Of a DNA stretch of 64,000 bases, positions 24,262-37,062 are shown piece after piece. This DNA is from Ulva prolifera. Lineage: Eukaryota > Chlorophyta > Ulvophyceae > Ulvales > Ulvaceae. The notes below the pieces were generated by a model. It worked only from the letters and a program-made list of their open reading frames with translations. It had not been told where the DNA came from and did no database searches. Position numbers and translations under genes: made by a program. Numbering within the stretch: position 1 is the first letter of the stretch; the number at the start of each line of letters is the position of its first letter. The stretch is taken from NCBI GenBank assembly GCA_023078555.1, contig CM041197.1:1019501-1083500 (forward strand), given 5' to 3'.

Positions 24262-24810
24262 TGTGAAAGAACACAGCTGCTGTGAGTGTATCTCCCTCTA
24301 GAGTACTCACAGATTCATGCAGCCTGTGTTTAACTCCAATAGACAAGATTACAGAGGTATACACTAAGTAGAAGTATACATGTGAAAGAACATAGCTGCT
24401 GTGAGTGTATCTCCTTCTAGAGTACTCACAGATTCATGCAGCCTGCATTCAACATGATGAGTTATACCAACTCAGCAGATAATGTGTCCACAAGCACAAA
24501 CCAAACACATATCCATGCATGTCAGCTAGAGGACACCATACCTTTGTTTAACTCCAATAGACAAGATGTCCTACTGGAGTCAACACAAGGCTTATATGCA
24601 TTCAAGCAAACATACACATAATGGCTACCTATGTGCTAAACAACAAACGCTCCCCCTTTCTGAATCCCTTCATCTCAGAGATCGCATCGAGCACGTGTAC
24701 AGCAACCATGCGTACAACCCCCTCTTGATATGCTAGCTTATAGCTCCCTCACAGCAGTCTCCTATTGAGCCATGCTTATGATTCTCCTGAAAACTCCTGG
24801 TTTCACCACA
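24262..24810 (-). mobile_element. Solo copia LTR
   Basis: 549 bp on the minus strand, same family as the LTRs at 6888 and 11519 but with visible divergence, flanked by the 5-bp duplication GAATC (24257-24261, 24811-24815). A solo LTR with a target duplication points to LTR-LTR recombination of an older insertion. It sits just after the gypsy LTR and primer-site-like sequence, so it landed in or beside that element. Confidence 0.93.
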
Positions 24811-24815
24811 GAATC

Positions 24816-27544
24816 GCACGGTATTCGTTGTCCCCGCCTGAACCACAAATCGGTTCAATTAATTCGCTCGCCGCTGTCCCCATCGGCTTCCACCGTCCAG
24901 CTGTTCACCTTTGCCCTTTCAGCAATGAGTAGAAGTTGCTGCATAACATGTGATCATTATAATTGCAATTGTACCACAATCAACTCTGCCTCGAGGCGGC
25001 AAAACGCGCGCTTTGGCGGGTATGTTGATTGCAACGAGTGATATACCTCAGCTACATGGCGCCATGCAGCTGAGTTTGAGGACCAATCGGGATACGGAAT
25101 ATGCTGCCCTCTGAAGTCGTGTGGCCAGGCCAAGTGGTATAATGTCGGGCTGAACAAGGCGTGGCTGTTTCAACTTCAAAGCACCGGTGGTCACGCTGCA
25201 ACGCGTACAAACATTTCTGTAACATTCGAGCAACTCCGTTGCGGTGCCACACCTCGTGCATGGTGTCCGAGTGAAGTAAGGCGCTCGGTTTTTGTTGAAT
25301 GAGGACAAAACGCAAACCGCTATTTTGTCCATCACTCTCGGCATGCATATGGGGCCTTTGTCACTGTATGTGTCGCAAACCACACCCATTTGCTGAAGTG
25401 TACATTGATTAAAACCATTTGTTATTCTGGCACATTCTGGCAACGTGGTGCCTTGGTGGATCGATCCACCAACCAGATCTGGGATATGCTGGTGTTCGAA
25501 TGCAACCGCGAGTGGAAGCGTCATACCGTAAGTTGGGCGAAACGTTGGGCGAAATGTCAAGTATGTGAGCGGAGTACTTAGCACATGACACCTGCGATAT
25601 GTGATCACAGCAGCATTGTCAGTATCTGAATCAGATATTTGAACCATGACCTTGTTTGACCTATACAACGCGTTGGAATGCGTCTTCTCACTCGCGGGCT
25701 GGTGATTGCCACGTGCCACCCTGTGCGTGCATTCTCATGTGCACATGCCCTGCGCGCTGAGAGGCACTTTCAAATCAGCTGCGTTGATATAGCTTGTCAG
25801 ACTGAAGTTCAAGTGGCACAAAATCGTATATAGAGCATAGAGATTCACTCCATTGATCAGCTGGTTCCGCTCCCTTCTTGCTAGACATGATCCCAATCGT
25901 AATGGAATCAGCGAAGCAGATGCAGAGCGCATAGTACTCACGTGAGCCCACTTGCGCCGATCTCCGCGGCTCGAGCATTCACAAAGGCTCCTATCTCACA
26001 TAATGCAGATGGAGCAACAAATTCCACAAACGCCCCCGAAGCGGCCACGTAGCATGCCGAGTACACTCCACGAATAAGTGTATCCATCGTTACACGTCGC
26101 CACCTCATGTAACAGTCAACTTAATTAACGTTGCATATTATATGCCGCAATAGCCACAACATTGCGAGTAGCATGCTTTGCAGCCCTAGGGGACCTACAA
26201 GACGAAAAGCACAAGCAAGCATGCTAGGACCTGATTTTCATGCTATGAGACTGATATTAGGACATGTACACCTGCACCCCCCTCCATTAAGGTCCAACTA
26301 TACTGGCGAAGATCACTATAGACAGGCATGCACAGGTATGATTACGTCTGTGTTGAGAGTCATGGCAGGTCGAGAATTTCATTGCAATGAAAGTCAATAT
26401 GCATATATGGAATGTAGAAGGTCAACACTTCCGTGTACACCGAGCGCCCGTTGTCATGACAAGTGTGGCTTGCAACAAAGGCGATGGTGACGTCATGCGG
26501 CATTCTCTAGGTGGCATAGGTGGCCGGCATTGGGTTGGGCCGCGGCTCTTTGTATATTGTTGTTCGTCGGTGTGTATGTGGGCCTGCACGTGCCACCTTG
26601 GTATTTGTCATGCGGCTGGTAGACTCAGCTCTAGTGACGTCTTAGTACATTGCGGACGTTGATGGTGTTGGTGGTGGTGTTGGGGTGCCAAGTGTTGCAA
26701 TTCGCTCGCCCCCTCTCGCTGGCTCGTGTTGTTACATTATTTTCATTCAGTGGCGCAAGTCAGACTGCGGCGGCACGTTGCTTGGATTCCGCTTTCGGTC
26801 TCGTGATCTGATATAATGCGAGCTCTACCACAGTATGGGCCAAGAGCCTCACATGCATACGATGCACCTCTACTCGGTATATGTGTGTATGGCCAATGTA
26901 TAAGAACTTTGCGTCCTGGCTGTGCTCGAGGTATTGCATGTTGGTGGGTTTAAACCAAACTCAATGAAGTACAGTCTAAGTAGAACAATGCTTTGCGCCA
27001 ACTCCGCCGACCGAGCTGCTACGCGGAAGTGCATAGTATACAACTTCCCGCCTCGACAAAGTTGCATGCCTCGTGAATATGAATACATCATCCATTGCCA
27101 TCAAAGCCCTTGAAATTTCTGATCAACACAACTGCAATGTAACACCAGAAGCGCTGGCATATTGCTGTTACTCAATTTCACTAAGTATATATAACGAGTC
27201 ATGCTGCCACACTGGTACAGCTACTTTGCTTTTATGAGCAAGGTATGGACCATTGAGATGGCATACTCAGCCCAGCCGCCCACCACTAGCAGCTTGCAAG
27301 TCGTGACCATGCAGCGCTGGTCCACGAAAGCGCTTTCGCTAGCATTGGCCATTAATCTCTCCCATTGGCAATCGATGCTGCACCCGGCTCCGATCTCGGG
27401 GTAGCAGAAGGGGGACATGAGCGCACCCTGTCCCGGAAACCGAAACAAAAATCACTGAGGATGACACGCACGCGATGTGCGCATTGGCAGCAGTCTGGTA
27501 GAGGTCTGACGTCCGTTGCGTACATGCAAACGTGTACCGCCATC
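24816..27544. other. Intergenic with weak coding remnants
   Basis: Possibly gypsy-derived at its left edge. Between about 25.05 and 25.72 kb the minus strand keeps protein-like stretches in two frames (for example GLRFVLIQQKPSALLHSDTM), which looks like an eroded gene or mobile element; I cannot name it. From 25.9 to 27.5 kb I see nothing beyond AT-rich spacer. Confidence 0.35.
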
Positions 27545-30500
27545 CTACCTTGAAGTGGGCCTACACGATGGCACTTGCTCAATGACTGGCACCTGCTCTA
27601 TTGTACCTTCAAAAATCGAGTGAAGCGATGCTCCTTTAAGTAAACATCTTGAGATGATGCTGTCTTTTCGTGTGCAGACATAGTCTGCTTCGCAGCATGG
27701 AATCAAGCCGTTGATCCCCGGCCCCCTGCAGTTTGTCTCAGCAACGGCACAGAGTGTTGTCTCAGCACAAGCCTCTGGTATGACAATGTCCACTTCACAG
27801 TTGCCGTCCTCGTCAGTGATCACATCCACAAATGCGGCTAACCGCGCAGCAGCCAAAACTGATGCCTCTTCCATACTGCGCTGAAAGTCATTCAAGAACG
27901 CCGTTGAATTTCCGCCTGCACACAATGTCATATAACAACTGTGGGTAGGTTTGCTGTGTTTGAAAGGGCTATATATATCAAACAGAGTGTACATGCATGG
28001 TACGGTGACGCACAAGTGTGCAATTGTCTACAAGATCGTGCCATGGTAAATTTGCGTGCGAAATACAGTAGCAGAGCAGAAGCAGTGTCCAACTTTCATG
28101 AGATATTTGCAATTTCCCAGCTGTGTGGCAAGCCAGTAACATGCCCCCATGCCATTGGACTGCCAAAAGCTGATGTTGGCAATACTACATCGGGTATCTG
28201 ACGACTCCGCAATACACGCATAGCACGGCAAAGAGCACGTGAACACACTTATGCAGGTCTCATTGAATGCTGTCGCGGATGCTTCTACAATGGCTTCTTC
28301 TGCTTCCACTGTTAAGTCAATGATCAGTTCATCGCTGCAACTACAACCGCTCCCAGCAACAATTCCGGAAGCAAATGCATTAGCCTGCAAACAAGCGCCA
28401 ATTCGTAAATGCTGAAGCAGCATGTATCTTTCATGCACAGTGCAACGTGCACACTAATCGCATAATATACAACAGATAATCTGTGCTGATCTGTGCTGAC
28501 TTTGTTGTGACGATATGACCGCATTGATGTCGCCGGGGATTGGCGGCAAGACGTATGCATCCCCGTCCATATGTTGACACGGGTAACGCCCCCACACTAG
28601 CTTGAATGCACGTGTCTACAGCCTTCATGCACCAGAAAAAAACTCTGTGGCCACAGCAAAGGACATACGCTTGCTTCTTGCAGGTAAACTCTGCTTGAGA
28701 CATAGGCACTGTATGATGCAGCAATCTGGGGCCATTTCTATAAGAACGTGTGTACACTGTCTGGTGCATGCAGGTACACGCACCACTCGCAACTGTAGGA
28801 CGGAATACAAGATGCAGGATGGCACGATAGCGTGTGCACAGCTCTAGCTCCTGTGTTGATGGTGCTGCCTCATTTCTGCAACGCAGAAGTCAAATGCCAA
28901 CGAAGGGGCATTCACAACACCCGGTGGGCCACCACGTGTATTCGATAGATTTGGTTGACACGAGATGCTGATCAGCCATTCATGGCATGACTGGCTGATC
29001 AACATCACGTGTCTCGAGAGCCTTTGTGCACGGTTTTCGAAGCAGTAAGCGTTCAGCTGCGATGTCGAAAATGGGTGTCACCTGTGTACCTGTGTACCTG
29101 TTTATATGTGCATGCACACTTAAAGGGGTTACAACTACTCTATTTAACTTTGCATGCCAGAAAAATCAGCACAGTTAAGATGACTGTAAATATTAAGAGA
29201 GAGGACGTACTACTGCTCTGGCTGTGCCGCTAATAGTGGCCTCACCCAGCGCACAGCCGAATGCTTCGCCATCAGCACCTGACATGGTCTGACAAAATAT
29301 GTCGACCTGGGTGACAGCGTCTACAACAGCCCTGGCGACTGCCTCGCCAAACACATCAGCTGTTTGGATCGCGGCAGCATTCGGATTGTTGCACAAATCA
29401 ACTTGCAGCTCCGCCCCTGCATGCATGTACCACCATTCCCGCCCTGAATGCAAGTGCACACTTCCTTCCATGCTTTCACCGACGCATACCTACGGTGTTC
29501 CTGGCAGAACACAGGTCTGCTCAAACATGTGCTTGCACTGTCATATGTTAGTGGGCAGACCACTCTATTTTGCTTGCACAAATGGACTCGAGACCAATTC
29601 ACACCTATGTTGGCGGTGGCATCAGAGTCAATCTGCCTTACTGATCCTCCTGCAATGACATTACACACGCCGGTGGCAGGTGTGTCGTCCGGATCGCCCT
29701 GCAGACATTCGATAGATTCAAACGCTCCGTATGATCATGTGCCTCAATTGCATGCCGTACATACGGGGCCCTACAGATATAAATCATCACGCAAACTAGC
29801 ACTCACAGCATGGCGTGCAGGTCAGAACGCAAATCACATCCATACAAGCTGATGCGGCATGCTGCTCGAGAGCATGGTGACGAAGTAGTTACGCAAGCAG
29901 ACCGTGCACATGTTCGCAAAGGGTTGCCAGCATTACCGCGTTCGAGGCGTAGATCGATGTTTACATGCGGATGTCACTCTGCGGGTGTTTGGCTGTGATT
30001 GTCAATGGCTGGGCTGAAGGAGTTGGCGAACTTGGCTGCTGCTTTGTGAGGTCTCTGGAGATGTGTGCATTGTGTGCCTATGCCACCGCACACCCTGGCA
30101 ACTGCCAGTCACAGTTCTCATCTCACAACTCTGTGACATGGCAAAGCAAGAGATACTAGCAGCAGCTAGCCGGGAGATGGCATACCGGAACACTGATGTT
30201 GACGCGTGGCTCTGCAATAATCTCGCACCCTTCATCGAAGCTGCGGATTTGGAGGAGAACGGTTGATAGGGCGTCCAGGACTTTCTCCTCCACGGCTTGC
30301 TCGACCACTCTTCTGGTCACATCCACAGGCTGACCCGCCGTGCTGGCAAGGTTGATCTACACGCACACATTCAGTTAACATACAACGGCCTAAGCGGCCA
30401 CGGAGTTCGGATTTACAGGGTTTAAGCCGGATGGGTATCAGTATCTAGGTGACACGCCCAGCCATAAAGTTTGAGATGTTCAGGTAGACATTGGCGGACC

Positions 30501-32050
30501 CTTTCTGCTAGTCACAGCCAGCACCATGGGTCTGACATGCCAGCCCTGATAGCAAAATCCTCCATGTGAGCCGAGGGAGTTTGCATTCAAATGATTATAC
30601 ACCAATTGGATTATAATTGTTTGTACTGAAAAAGTAATCCCCTGGGCGTGTCGTTTAAATGCCATGTCTGCCAGGTTCAGAGCATGGCATATATATATAC
30701 GGAACCGCGCCGTTGCCCGGCCTCTCTCCGTTGTAACGATATATATGACCATCTAGCATTTGAGCATATGATGTTCCTGTACGTACTCCCGTCCCAGCGT
30801 CCCGCTGCACGACAGTAGTCTAGAGCGCAGAAGCTGCCTACACCCCGTCTAGCGGTGCCAAGAAGTTGTCTGGGATGCAAACCTCTGATATGGTGTCCAA
30901 CGCGGCCTCAACAAATACCTCACGTGACGCATTGACGAATGTCTCCACTCGCGGCTCGCAGTTTGGGCGTCTACACTTAATCCGTCCTTCCCTGACTCCA
31001 GCAACGGCCGTGGCTGCAGCTGATGCGCGGGTGGTGGCCTGCGATGAAATGATTCCCGTGGCAGATGCTACTCCGGTGAGAATGCATTCATAGTTGACCT
31101 CTGAGATGACGGACGCAACTGCAGTGGCAACTGCTCTGACCGAGATATCCACATCAACGAGGGCTTCCGCAGGGCTGTCGCCACACAGGACTTCACCGAC
31201 CTCAATAACTGCAAACCAGAGTAGCTCATGTACATAGAGCCTTGTTAGTGCGAATACTGATTGCTATACATGCGCACTGCCTCAGCATTGCCAACATCAG
31301 CATGGGCTTCGAATTGATGCAGAATGAATTCATGGTAAATGCTGCATACATCAATATGTGTTAGCATCATTAAAACTTCATGCACTTGTAGTCGAGATCC
31401 ATCAGAGCACAGCTGCATGACGGAGCATCGCATCCTACACACGAAGCGCTGCAGTCCGCCGGCCTGCTATAGCTGTACCCAGCAAATTGATGGTGGAGAT
31501 GAGCAGGTTGAATAGTGAGAGGTCGTCACCGTTCCGGGCAAAGGCTTCTCCGCGAGTCGCATCCGATTCCAATCCTGCCGTAAACTTGCAATCAGCCCTG
31601 TTCTGAGCAAGTGCACCTGCATGTCGCTGGCACATGTCACTGTAATGTGTTTCTCCTTTGGCTGTACTTACAACTCTTGCCTGGGAATCTGCAGTCGCAT
31701 GAATTCATGTGCAAGTCTAATAGCAGGAGGCTACTGACAGTGTGCTCGACTGAGAACTGCCACAAGGTGTGGCAGGCCCGGGGCACAACATCGGCCTCGT
31801 GGATTTGTTTGGTAATGCAGTGGACACCCCATCTGTAGACGTGACTGTGGCACGCCGATGCCGATCTCAGAGTGACATGCTTTGTGCTTCTACATGCTAT
31901 AGCAGAATCGGCAGCTGCAGTGAAGCCGCAACGGCCTTGTAAAACAGCGTGTACAAACATGGAGAACGTCGCACCCTGTAGTGCATGCAAAGCGAGCAGG
32001 TGCAGACATCCCCATCTGAAGATTCGCTTGCTGGTCACGGATACATTCAT
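27545..32050 (-). CDS. P-B: secreted Ala-rich protein with CBM1-like C-terminal cysteine motif, unit B (8 exons)
   Basis: Exons: 32050-31975, 31616-31530, 31208-30883, 30356-30186, 29698-29605, 29416-29211, 28384-28249, 27915-27545; 488 residues. Paralogue of P-A and P-C with the same exon phases; exon 2 is 87 nt in all three. The signal peptide (core IFRWGCLHLLALHAL) is split by intron 1 and ends in ALA|QN. Exon 3 keeps the sequon VNAS, exon 8 the sequon GNST and the C-x5-C-x9-C tail, though Asn at loop position 4 is replaced by Asp. Exon 4 reads through as RSFDEGCEIIAEP, so the gene looks intact. It lies 5.0 kb downstream of M8-B on the same strand. Function unknown; a wall or matrix role is inference. 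Confidence 0.8.
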
Positions 32051-32588
32051 ACCTGACGCCTGAGACAGGGTAGGATGCATGTAGATGCCTGCACACATAT
32101 GGCATGGGCTTCAATCTTTGGCTGGCATCACCGGTAGGGCTGTGGCACGTGCTCGTGCCCGGCCTAGTGCCATGACTGCGTGAAGTGGGTATGCGTGTGC
32201 CTTCCTAGCGATGGCTCGATGCCCGGCCTCTGTCCGTTGTAACCACATATATATGGCATGCATCGAAGACCCGCTGAAGCCTTCAACTTAGTGAAGTTGA
32301 ACTCACTCGAGTATGCGATGTGCACAGGAGCAGTCGCGGTGCGCAGGTGCCCAGTTGTACATCGGTCTTATCACTGGACTGCCGCAAAAGCTGGGCAAAT
32401 GGTGGGTAAGCTGGGGTTCTCACAAGCAGGCCTGTGATGGACGTATGAAAATTATTAGCGCCCCAGAGAGAGCTGTCCACGACAAAGACATACGTGATGC
32501 ACGCCTGCGCAGATCCGCTTGGATGCATTACACCGTATGGTGACCTGCTCTCTCTCGAGAAGCATCACAAGATATTGACAGTTCTTTT

Positions 32589-32674
32589 GCAGTCGCCTAT
32601 TGGATCCAATAGGCGACTGCTACACAAGACCCTGGTGGCCTGGTGGCCACAAGGGTCCGGACCCTTGTGGCCAC
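32589..32674. repeat. Two perfect 32-nt palindromes with linking direct repeats
   Basis: 32589-32620 is a perfect palindrome centred on TTGGATCCAA. 32643-32674 is a second, unrelated one centred on GGTCCGGACC. Each is followed by TGCTACACAAGACC, giving a palindrome-spacer-palindrome-spacer layout. Confidence 0.9.
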
Positions 32675-32982
32675 TGCTACACAAGACCGAAATGGTGGCT
32701 AACCAGCTGGAGAATCTGGTGACGAACGTGGCCACAGCACCCACGCAGCTTTGCTAAGAAACATGCACGATGGCATGCCATGGAGTGTTGCAGGGGGTCA
32801 CAACTCTGCTATGCATGCAAGCCAAGAACGAATTTTCGCCCTGATTCGCCACGGAGTTTGCAGAAAAGTGCACGGGTTTGGACACACACAGCGCAAGGGT
32901 TTTTCTAGTTCAACAGCCATGAAGAACATGCGTGTGCGTACGGACCCATGATCACCTGCGCCACACCCGAGACTGATCTAGA

Positions 32983-33154
32983 TGTACAGGTACACTTCAC
33001 TCTTTTGTGAACACTAACAATCTGTACAGGCATATTTCACTCTTTTGTGAACACTAACAATCTGTACAGGCACACTTCACTATTTTGTGAACACTAACAA
33101 TCTGTACAGGCACACTTCACTATTTTGTGAACACTAACAATCTGTACAGGCACA
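32983..33154. repeat. 40-bp tandem repeat, about 4.3 copies
   Basis: The unit contains TTGTGAACACTAACAATCTG and TGTACAGGCA. Copies differ at a few positions. The word TTCACTCTTTTGTGAA within the unit resembles the 3' end of the family D non-LTR element, a copy of which follows at about 33173. Confidence 0.9.
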
Positions 33155-33556
33155 TGTGCACCCCTGCAGGGACGAAAGAGTGAACGGGAGAAGACAAACA
33201 CCAAAATCGTATTGCAGCACAATCAGCATGGTTGTTGTATGCAGCAGATCACACACATCACAGCATATGGCGTCGGCCGTGCAGTGCTCTACAACCCCTG
33301 TTTTTAAGGGAGGGATGCCCGCTGACTTTTCTCGTTTTCCAGAGGGCATGCACCGCTGGTGTGCTGAGATTTCGGAGGGTTATCCCGCTATATTTGTTTA
33401 TTTCTGGAGGGATGCCAAAAACAATTCGGGTTCACTGCGCTCGCAATCATGAATGTCTGTTAGAAGTATGGAAGTGAGCAGCAAACTTTGCAGTCACATA
33501 CAGTTACTTCCACGGCCTGCTCGTATGGGCAACAGTAACAACACACACATTCAGTC

Positions 33557-33759
33557 GCCCTCCTGCAACCCGAAGGTCAACAAGCGCTCCAACTCATCAC
33601 GCTCTACCTACTGCTCATCACCATTTTCACTGTCACCTACCTCTTCACCACCTGGAAGCACATCAGACAAAACTGCGTCTCATGCCTCATCAGGCTGCAT
33701 GGCTACTGCCTCAGCCACCTTACGGACGAGGAGGTCACAATTTTAATCTTTCACCAGGT
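33557..33759 (+). other. Possible plus-strand exon with a membrane segment
   Basis: An open stretch of about 67 codons between an AG (acattcag) and a CAG|GTACAC donor-like site. It encodes a hydrophobic run (LITLYLLLITIFTVTYLF) followed by a Cys-containing basic segment. No partner exon or homologue recognised, so it may be chance. Confidence 0.2.
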
Positions 33760-35311
33760 ACACACAGCGTCTATTGGCACTTTGAGCTGTGCTTCGCAAC
33801 AGTCTGTAGTGATACAGAGCCAGCGTGTTGTATCAAGTGGCGTCTCGGAAAGTGCACCTGAGGACACTGTGCACCTCGGTGCAGCTTCTCGTCAAGCTCG
33901 CTCGCTTCGCTCGCACGTCTGCTCGCAGCGTTAGCTATGTGAAGACAACCCGCTTCGCTCGCACGCTGCAAATCTCAGCGGGCAACACCGCTCGGAAGCC
34001 CACGACTCAGCGGACTGCGCCCGCTGACATTTTCTCAAACAGCCAATTTTCCGCGGCGTAAACGGTCAACTTTTCGTAATCTTGACGGCATTTTAAGGAA
34101 AAACGTCTATTTCAGCGGGAAAACCGGCGGTCTGTAGAGCACTGCGGCCGTGTCTACTAGTAGTATGCGAGGCTGATCATGCGCGCCGTCACGGACGGTC
34201 TGCTTCTGCGTCAGTACAGCTCCAGCGCAACGAGTGCCGAACATGCACGCTGGCTGAAACGTGGACAATTGCAAGCATGGCTCTCAGAAGTTTTCGATCT
34301 GTCAAGCGACTCGACGCTGCGCTCGGTATCGATCGCAAGATACTTCAGCACATACCACTGGCAGTGGCAGCGATGATCAGCGCACCTTTTCGATTGCAGC
34401 ACACAGTTCCACCGCCTGAGGGTGGCAAATACCCTATGTATATCCTCTACAATTCGTGATCGTGAGAAAGTGATGGCAAGGTAGGCTCGTATATACGATG
34501 TGCATCGACTGAGGTGAGGCCTCCCGCGTACCGCACGTACGGAGAATGGCGCAGCTCGCCAAGATTGGTCACAGATACTTCACAGGCGCGCATGCCCGTC
34601 CACGCCAATGAGCGGGACGTGATGAGCCCGGACGTCGCAGCGGATGCGCGGCGCGGCTGCCGCGCCGCGTGGCCGGCGCGACGGCGAGTGGGATTCTTGG
34701 TGTGCTCCGCCATGCATTGGCGGCACCGACTCAGCGCGCGGCAACAAGCTTGCGGTCGCCCCGGGCCCCAAGAGGCTGCAGCCTTGTATTGATTGCGATG
34801 CAGAGGAATTATAATTTTGATGAATCAGATATCGCATTTTATACGCGCATAAGGCATATGATCTGCGTTGAGTAAGCTCTCGCGACTTGGCGCTGAGGAG
34901 CCCCCGCCTAGGCTAAGTTTGGCACATCTGCAAACACATCCACAGGCACCCTGCGGCTGTACACATGTCAAATTGGCCTGCAAAATCCTGCCTGTGTGAA
35001 TGTCGGAACGGAAGATTGCAGAGGGTCATTGTTCTCAAGGACTGGTGTGAATCCATCGGGCAGCGAGCCTGGGAACGGTTGATGACTGTACACGTGCAGC
35101 TGACTGTACACGGCCGCGGAGACGTCCTTGTGGTCATGCGACGCTTGCGCATGACTGCCCTGGAGGCTGTGCACACGGATGCGCGTGCACCCGAGGTGGA
35201 CGCGATATAGGAATGGTCAGAGCACAGGAGACGGGCCTGTCTAGGACCAACCCAGAAGGACTTGCGCACGGCCTGATCATGCGAACCTCTGGATTGTTCC
35301 GGTAGCTGTGT

Positions 35312-35957
35312 TACAAGGACAAAGGCAGCAAGGCGAGCAGCACCGCGAAAGAAGCAAACAGACGAAGCAAACAGCCAGACACCCACGCACGCGACACCCA
35401 CCACGCCCAAAAAAACCCCCCAGCACCGGCGCAGCAAACGACACAGATCCGCAGACCGCCAAGCACACACCCACACACCCACAAACCCACAAACCCAAAC
35501 CCACACACGTACGCACAGACCCCACGGCCCACACACGACAGCACAACCGCTGACACCACAACGCCTGCCGCCGTACGACAGGGCCACACCCAACACACTG
35601 CTGCCCAAGGCCACCCATCATGGCCGCCCGATTGCTGGGGGCCGCCCCAGCCCCAAGACCCACCCCCACCCCACCGAGCCACAGCACACCACGCCAGCCC
35701 GGCACACCGCCGCGCAGCCTCGCCGGCCCACGCCGCACCGTACCCAGGACAATGCATCGCCCAAGCCGTCGCCGCAGTCCCTGCACATGCCAACGAAGGC
35801 ATCCCGCACACCCATCGGACCCGGCCTAGCTGGAGTCAGAGGCCATCGGTTGGTGGCGTCAAGCGGATGGGGCTCCCGAGGTGCACCCCACCGCTCAGGC
35901 CGGGTGGCCTGTAAGCGGCGAGAGGTCATCAGACGGGACTGTGAGTCCCGCCAAAAC
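35312..35957 (-). mobile_element. 5'-truncated LINE, subfamily B, 646 bp
   Basis: Sense is minus; the 3' end (...GCCTTTGTCCTTGTA) is at the left. The exact 14-bp duplication TCCGGTAGCTGTGT flanks it (35298-35311, 35958-35971). A second long copy lies at 62155-62860. The sense strand carries an open stretch shared by both copies (WGAP...GVRGAFGGMCRDCGDG in the second), possibly the end of an ORF. No reverse transcriptase domain is included. Confidence 0.8.
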
Positions 35958-35971
35958 TCCGGTAGCTGTGT

Positions 35972-37062
35972 ACATGTATTCCGGAGGATACATAAACAAG
36001 CCGTCTGCTCATGTGTTACAACTGCCCTTGAGATTGAATTCGGGGTGGTAAGTACCTGTGCGCAGCCTCTGCGCCACGAGAACACGATACCCATGCCACC
36101 GCCAGGCAGCTGTCAAAGAAAATTCCATATAACGCTGGCAACACCAGCACTATCTGCCCATACCGAAACTCACTCGGTCTTGCCGGCCACCCCGCGCGAG
36201 CGGACCACGTCCTTGGTCGCCTCACGCTGGGACGCCGGGCAGAAGCCTACATGTGCCGCGCCACATGTGCTGCCGCTTGGGCACGCTTTTGCCCAAGCAT
36301 GTTGGATGGTTACGGCACTGCTCTGATGGGGAATAGGGGAAGGGATTGCGGGAGGGGTTGTGGGCTGGAGAGAGCTGCTGACTTCTGGAGGGGGCTGCGG
36401 CGGCCGGGCTGCCGGGCTGCCCGCTTCGGCTACCGTGGCCATGCTGACGGTGGGGTTGTTCTGTGCATGGGCCCGCGGCTTTGCGTGGCCGGAAGCCGTT
36501 ATCGGTCGCGACATTAATCGACATCTGCTGTTGTTGGGGGTGTTTGTGTGCGTGTGCGCTGCCTTGGGGCCTTGGGGGTGCCGGCCTCTCCGACTTTGTC
36601 CTAGTAACGGAAAGTACACTCCCGCGTACACTTGCAAATTTACACACCCTATAATTATAATTATAATTATAATTATAATTATAAAGATCTGAATCGGGCT
36701 TGTGGCCACAGTATTGATCACCACACGTTGCGCCGGCAATGCGCGTACACTGTGTGATACCATGATGCTCAACACGCAATAGACTTTACAAATCAATCTC
36801 AGATGTTATACAACCTTATAATTAAGCTTGTCTAGAGTACCCCGCAGCATGCTGTCTGACTTGAACTGTAGGTTTTGGCTGCCCAGGCTAGAACATCTCA
36901 TTCAAGGCAACAGGCTGACAGCTAGACTGTGGCCACAGAGACCTTCTTCCATCCACCTCTTGAGCAACAGCAAATCGACAGTGTCTCATGCAATCTTGTC
37001 GCCAGCTGGAGACTCTCGGAGCATCTGCAAGTGGGACGTTCACACTCTTTGTGGTGATAGTA
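35972..37062. other. Intergenic, 3' of M8-B
   Basis: A period-6 AT microsatellite (TAATTA units) lies at about 36650-36685. The rest shows no gene I can support; the reading frames there are GC-skew artefacts or microsatellite translations. Confidence 0.5.

Larger units (their letters stand above)
32051..35297. other. Intergenic between P-B and M8-B, repeat-rich
   Basis: Holds the paired palindromes (32589-32674), the 40-bp tandem array (32983-33154), a minus-strand family D fragment (about 33173-33210), a possible exon (33557-33759) and a GC-rich stretch at 34.6-34.75 kb that resembles 50.76-50.85 kb upstream of P-C. No confident gene. Confidence 0.5.

Noticed and set aside
24822-25041. Continuation of the gypsy element beyond the solo copia LTR
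   Set aside because: Position fits a leader region, but I see no Gag-like motif to support it.
32983-33154. CRISPR-like array
   Set aside because: Units are contiguous 40-bp repeats with no unique spacers, in a eukaryotic context.
36222-36796. Frames across the AT microsatellite near 36.65 kb
   Set aside because: The repeated Asn-Tyr or Ile runs are translations of the period-6 repeat.
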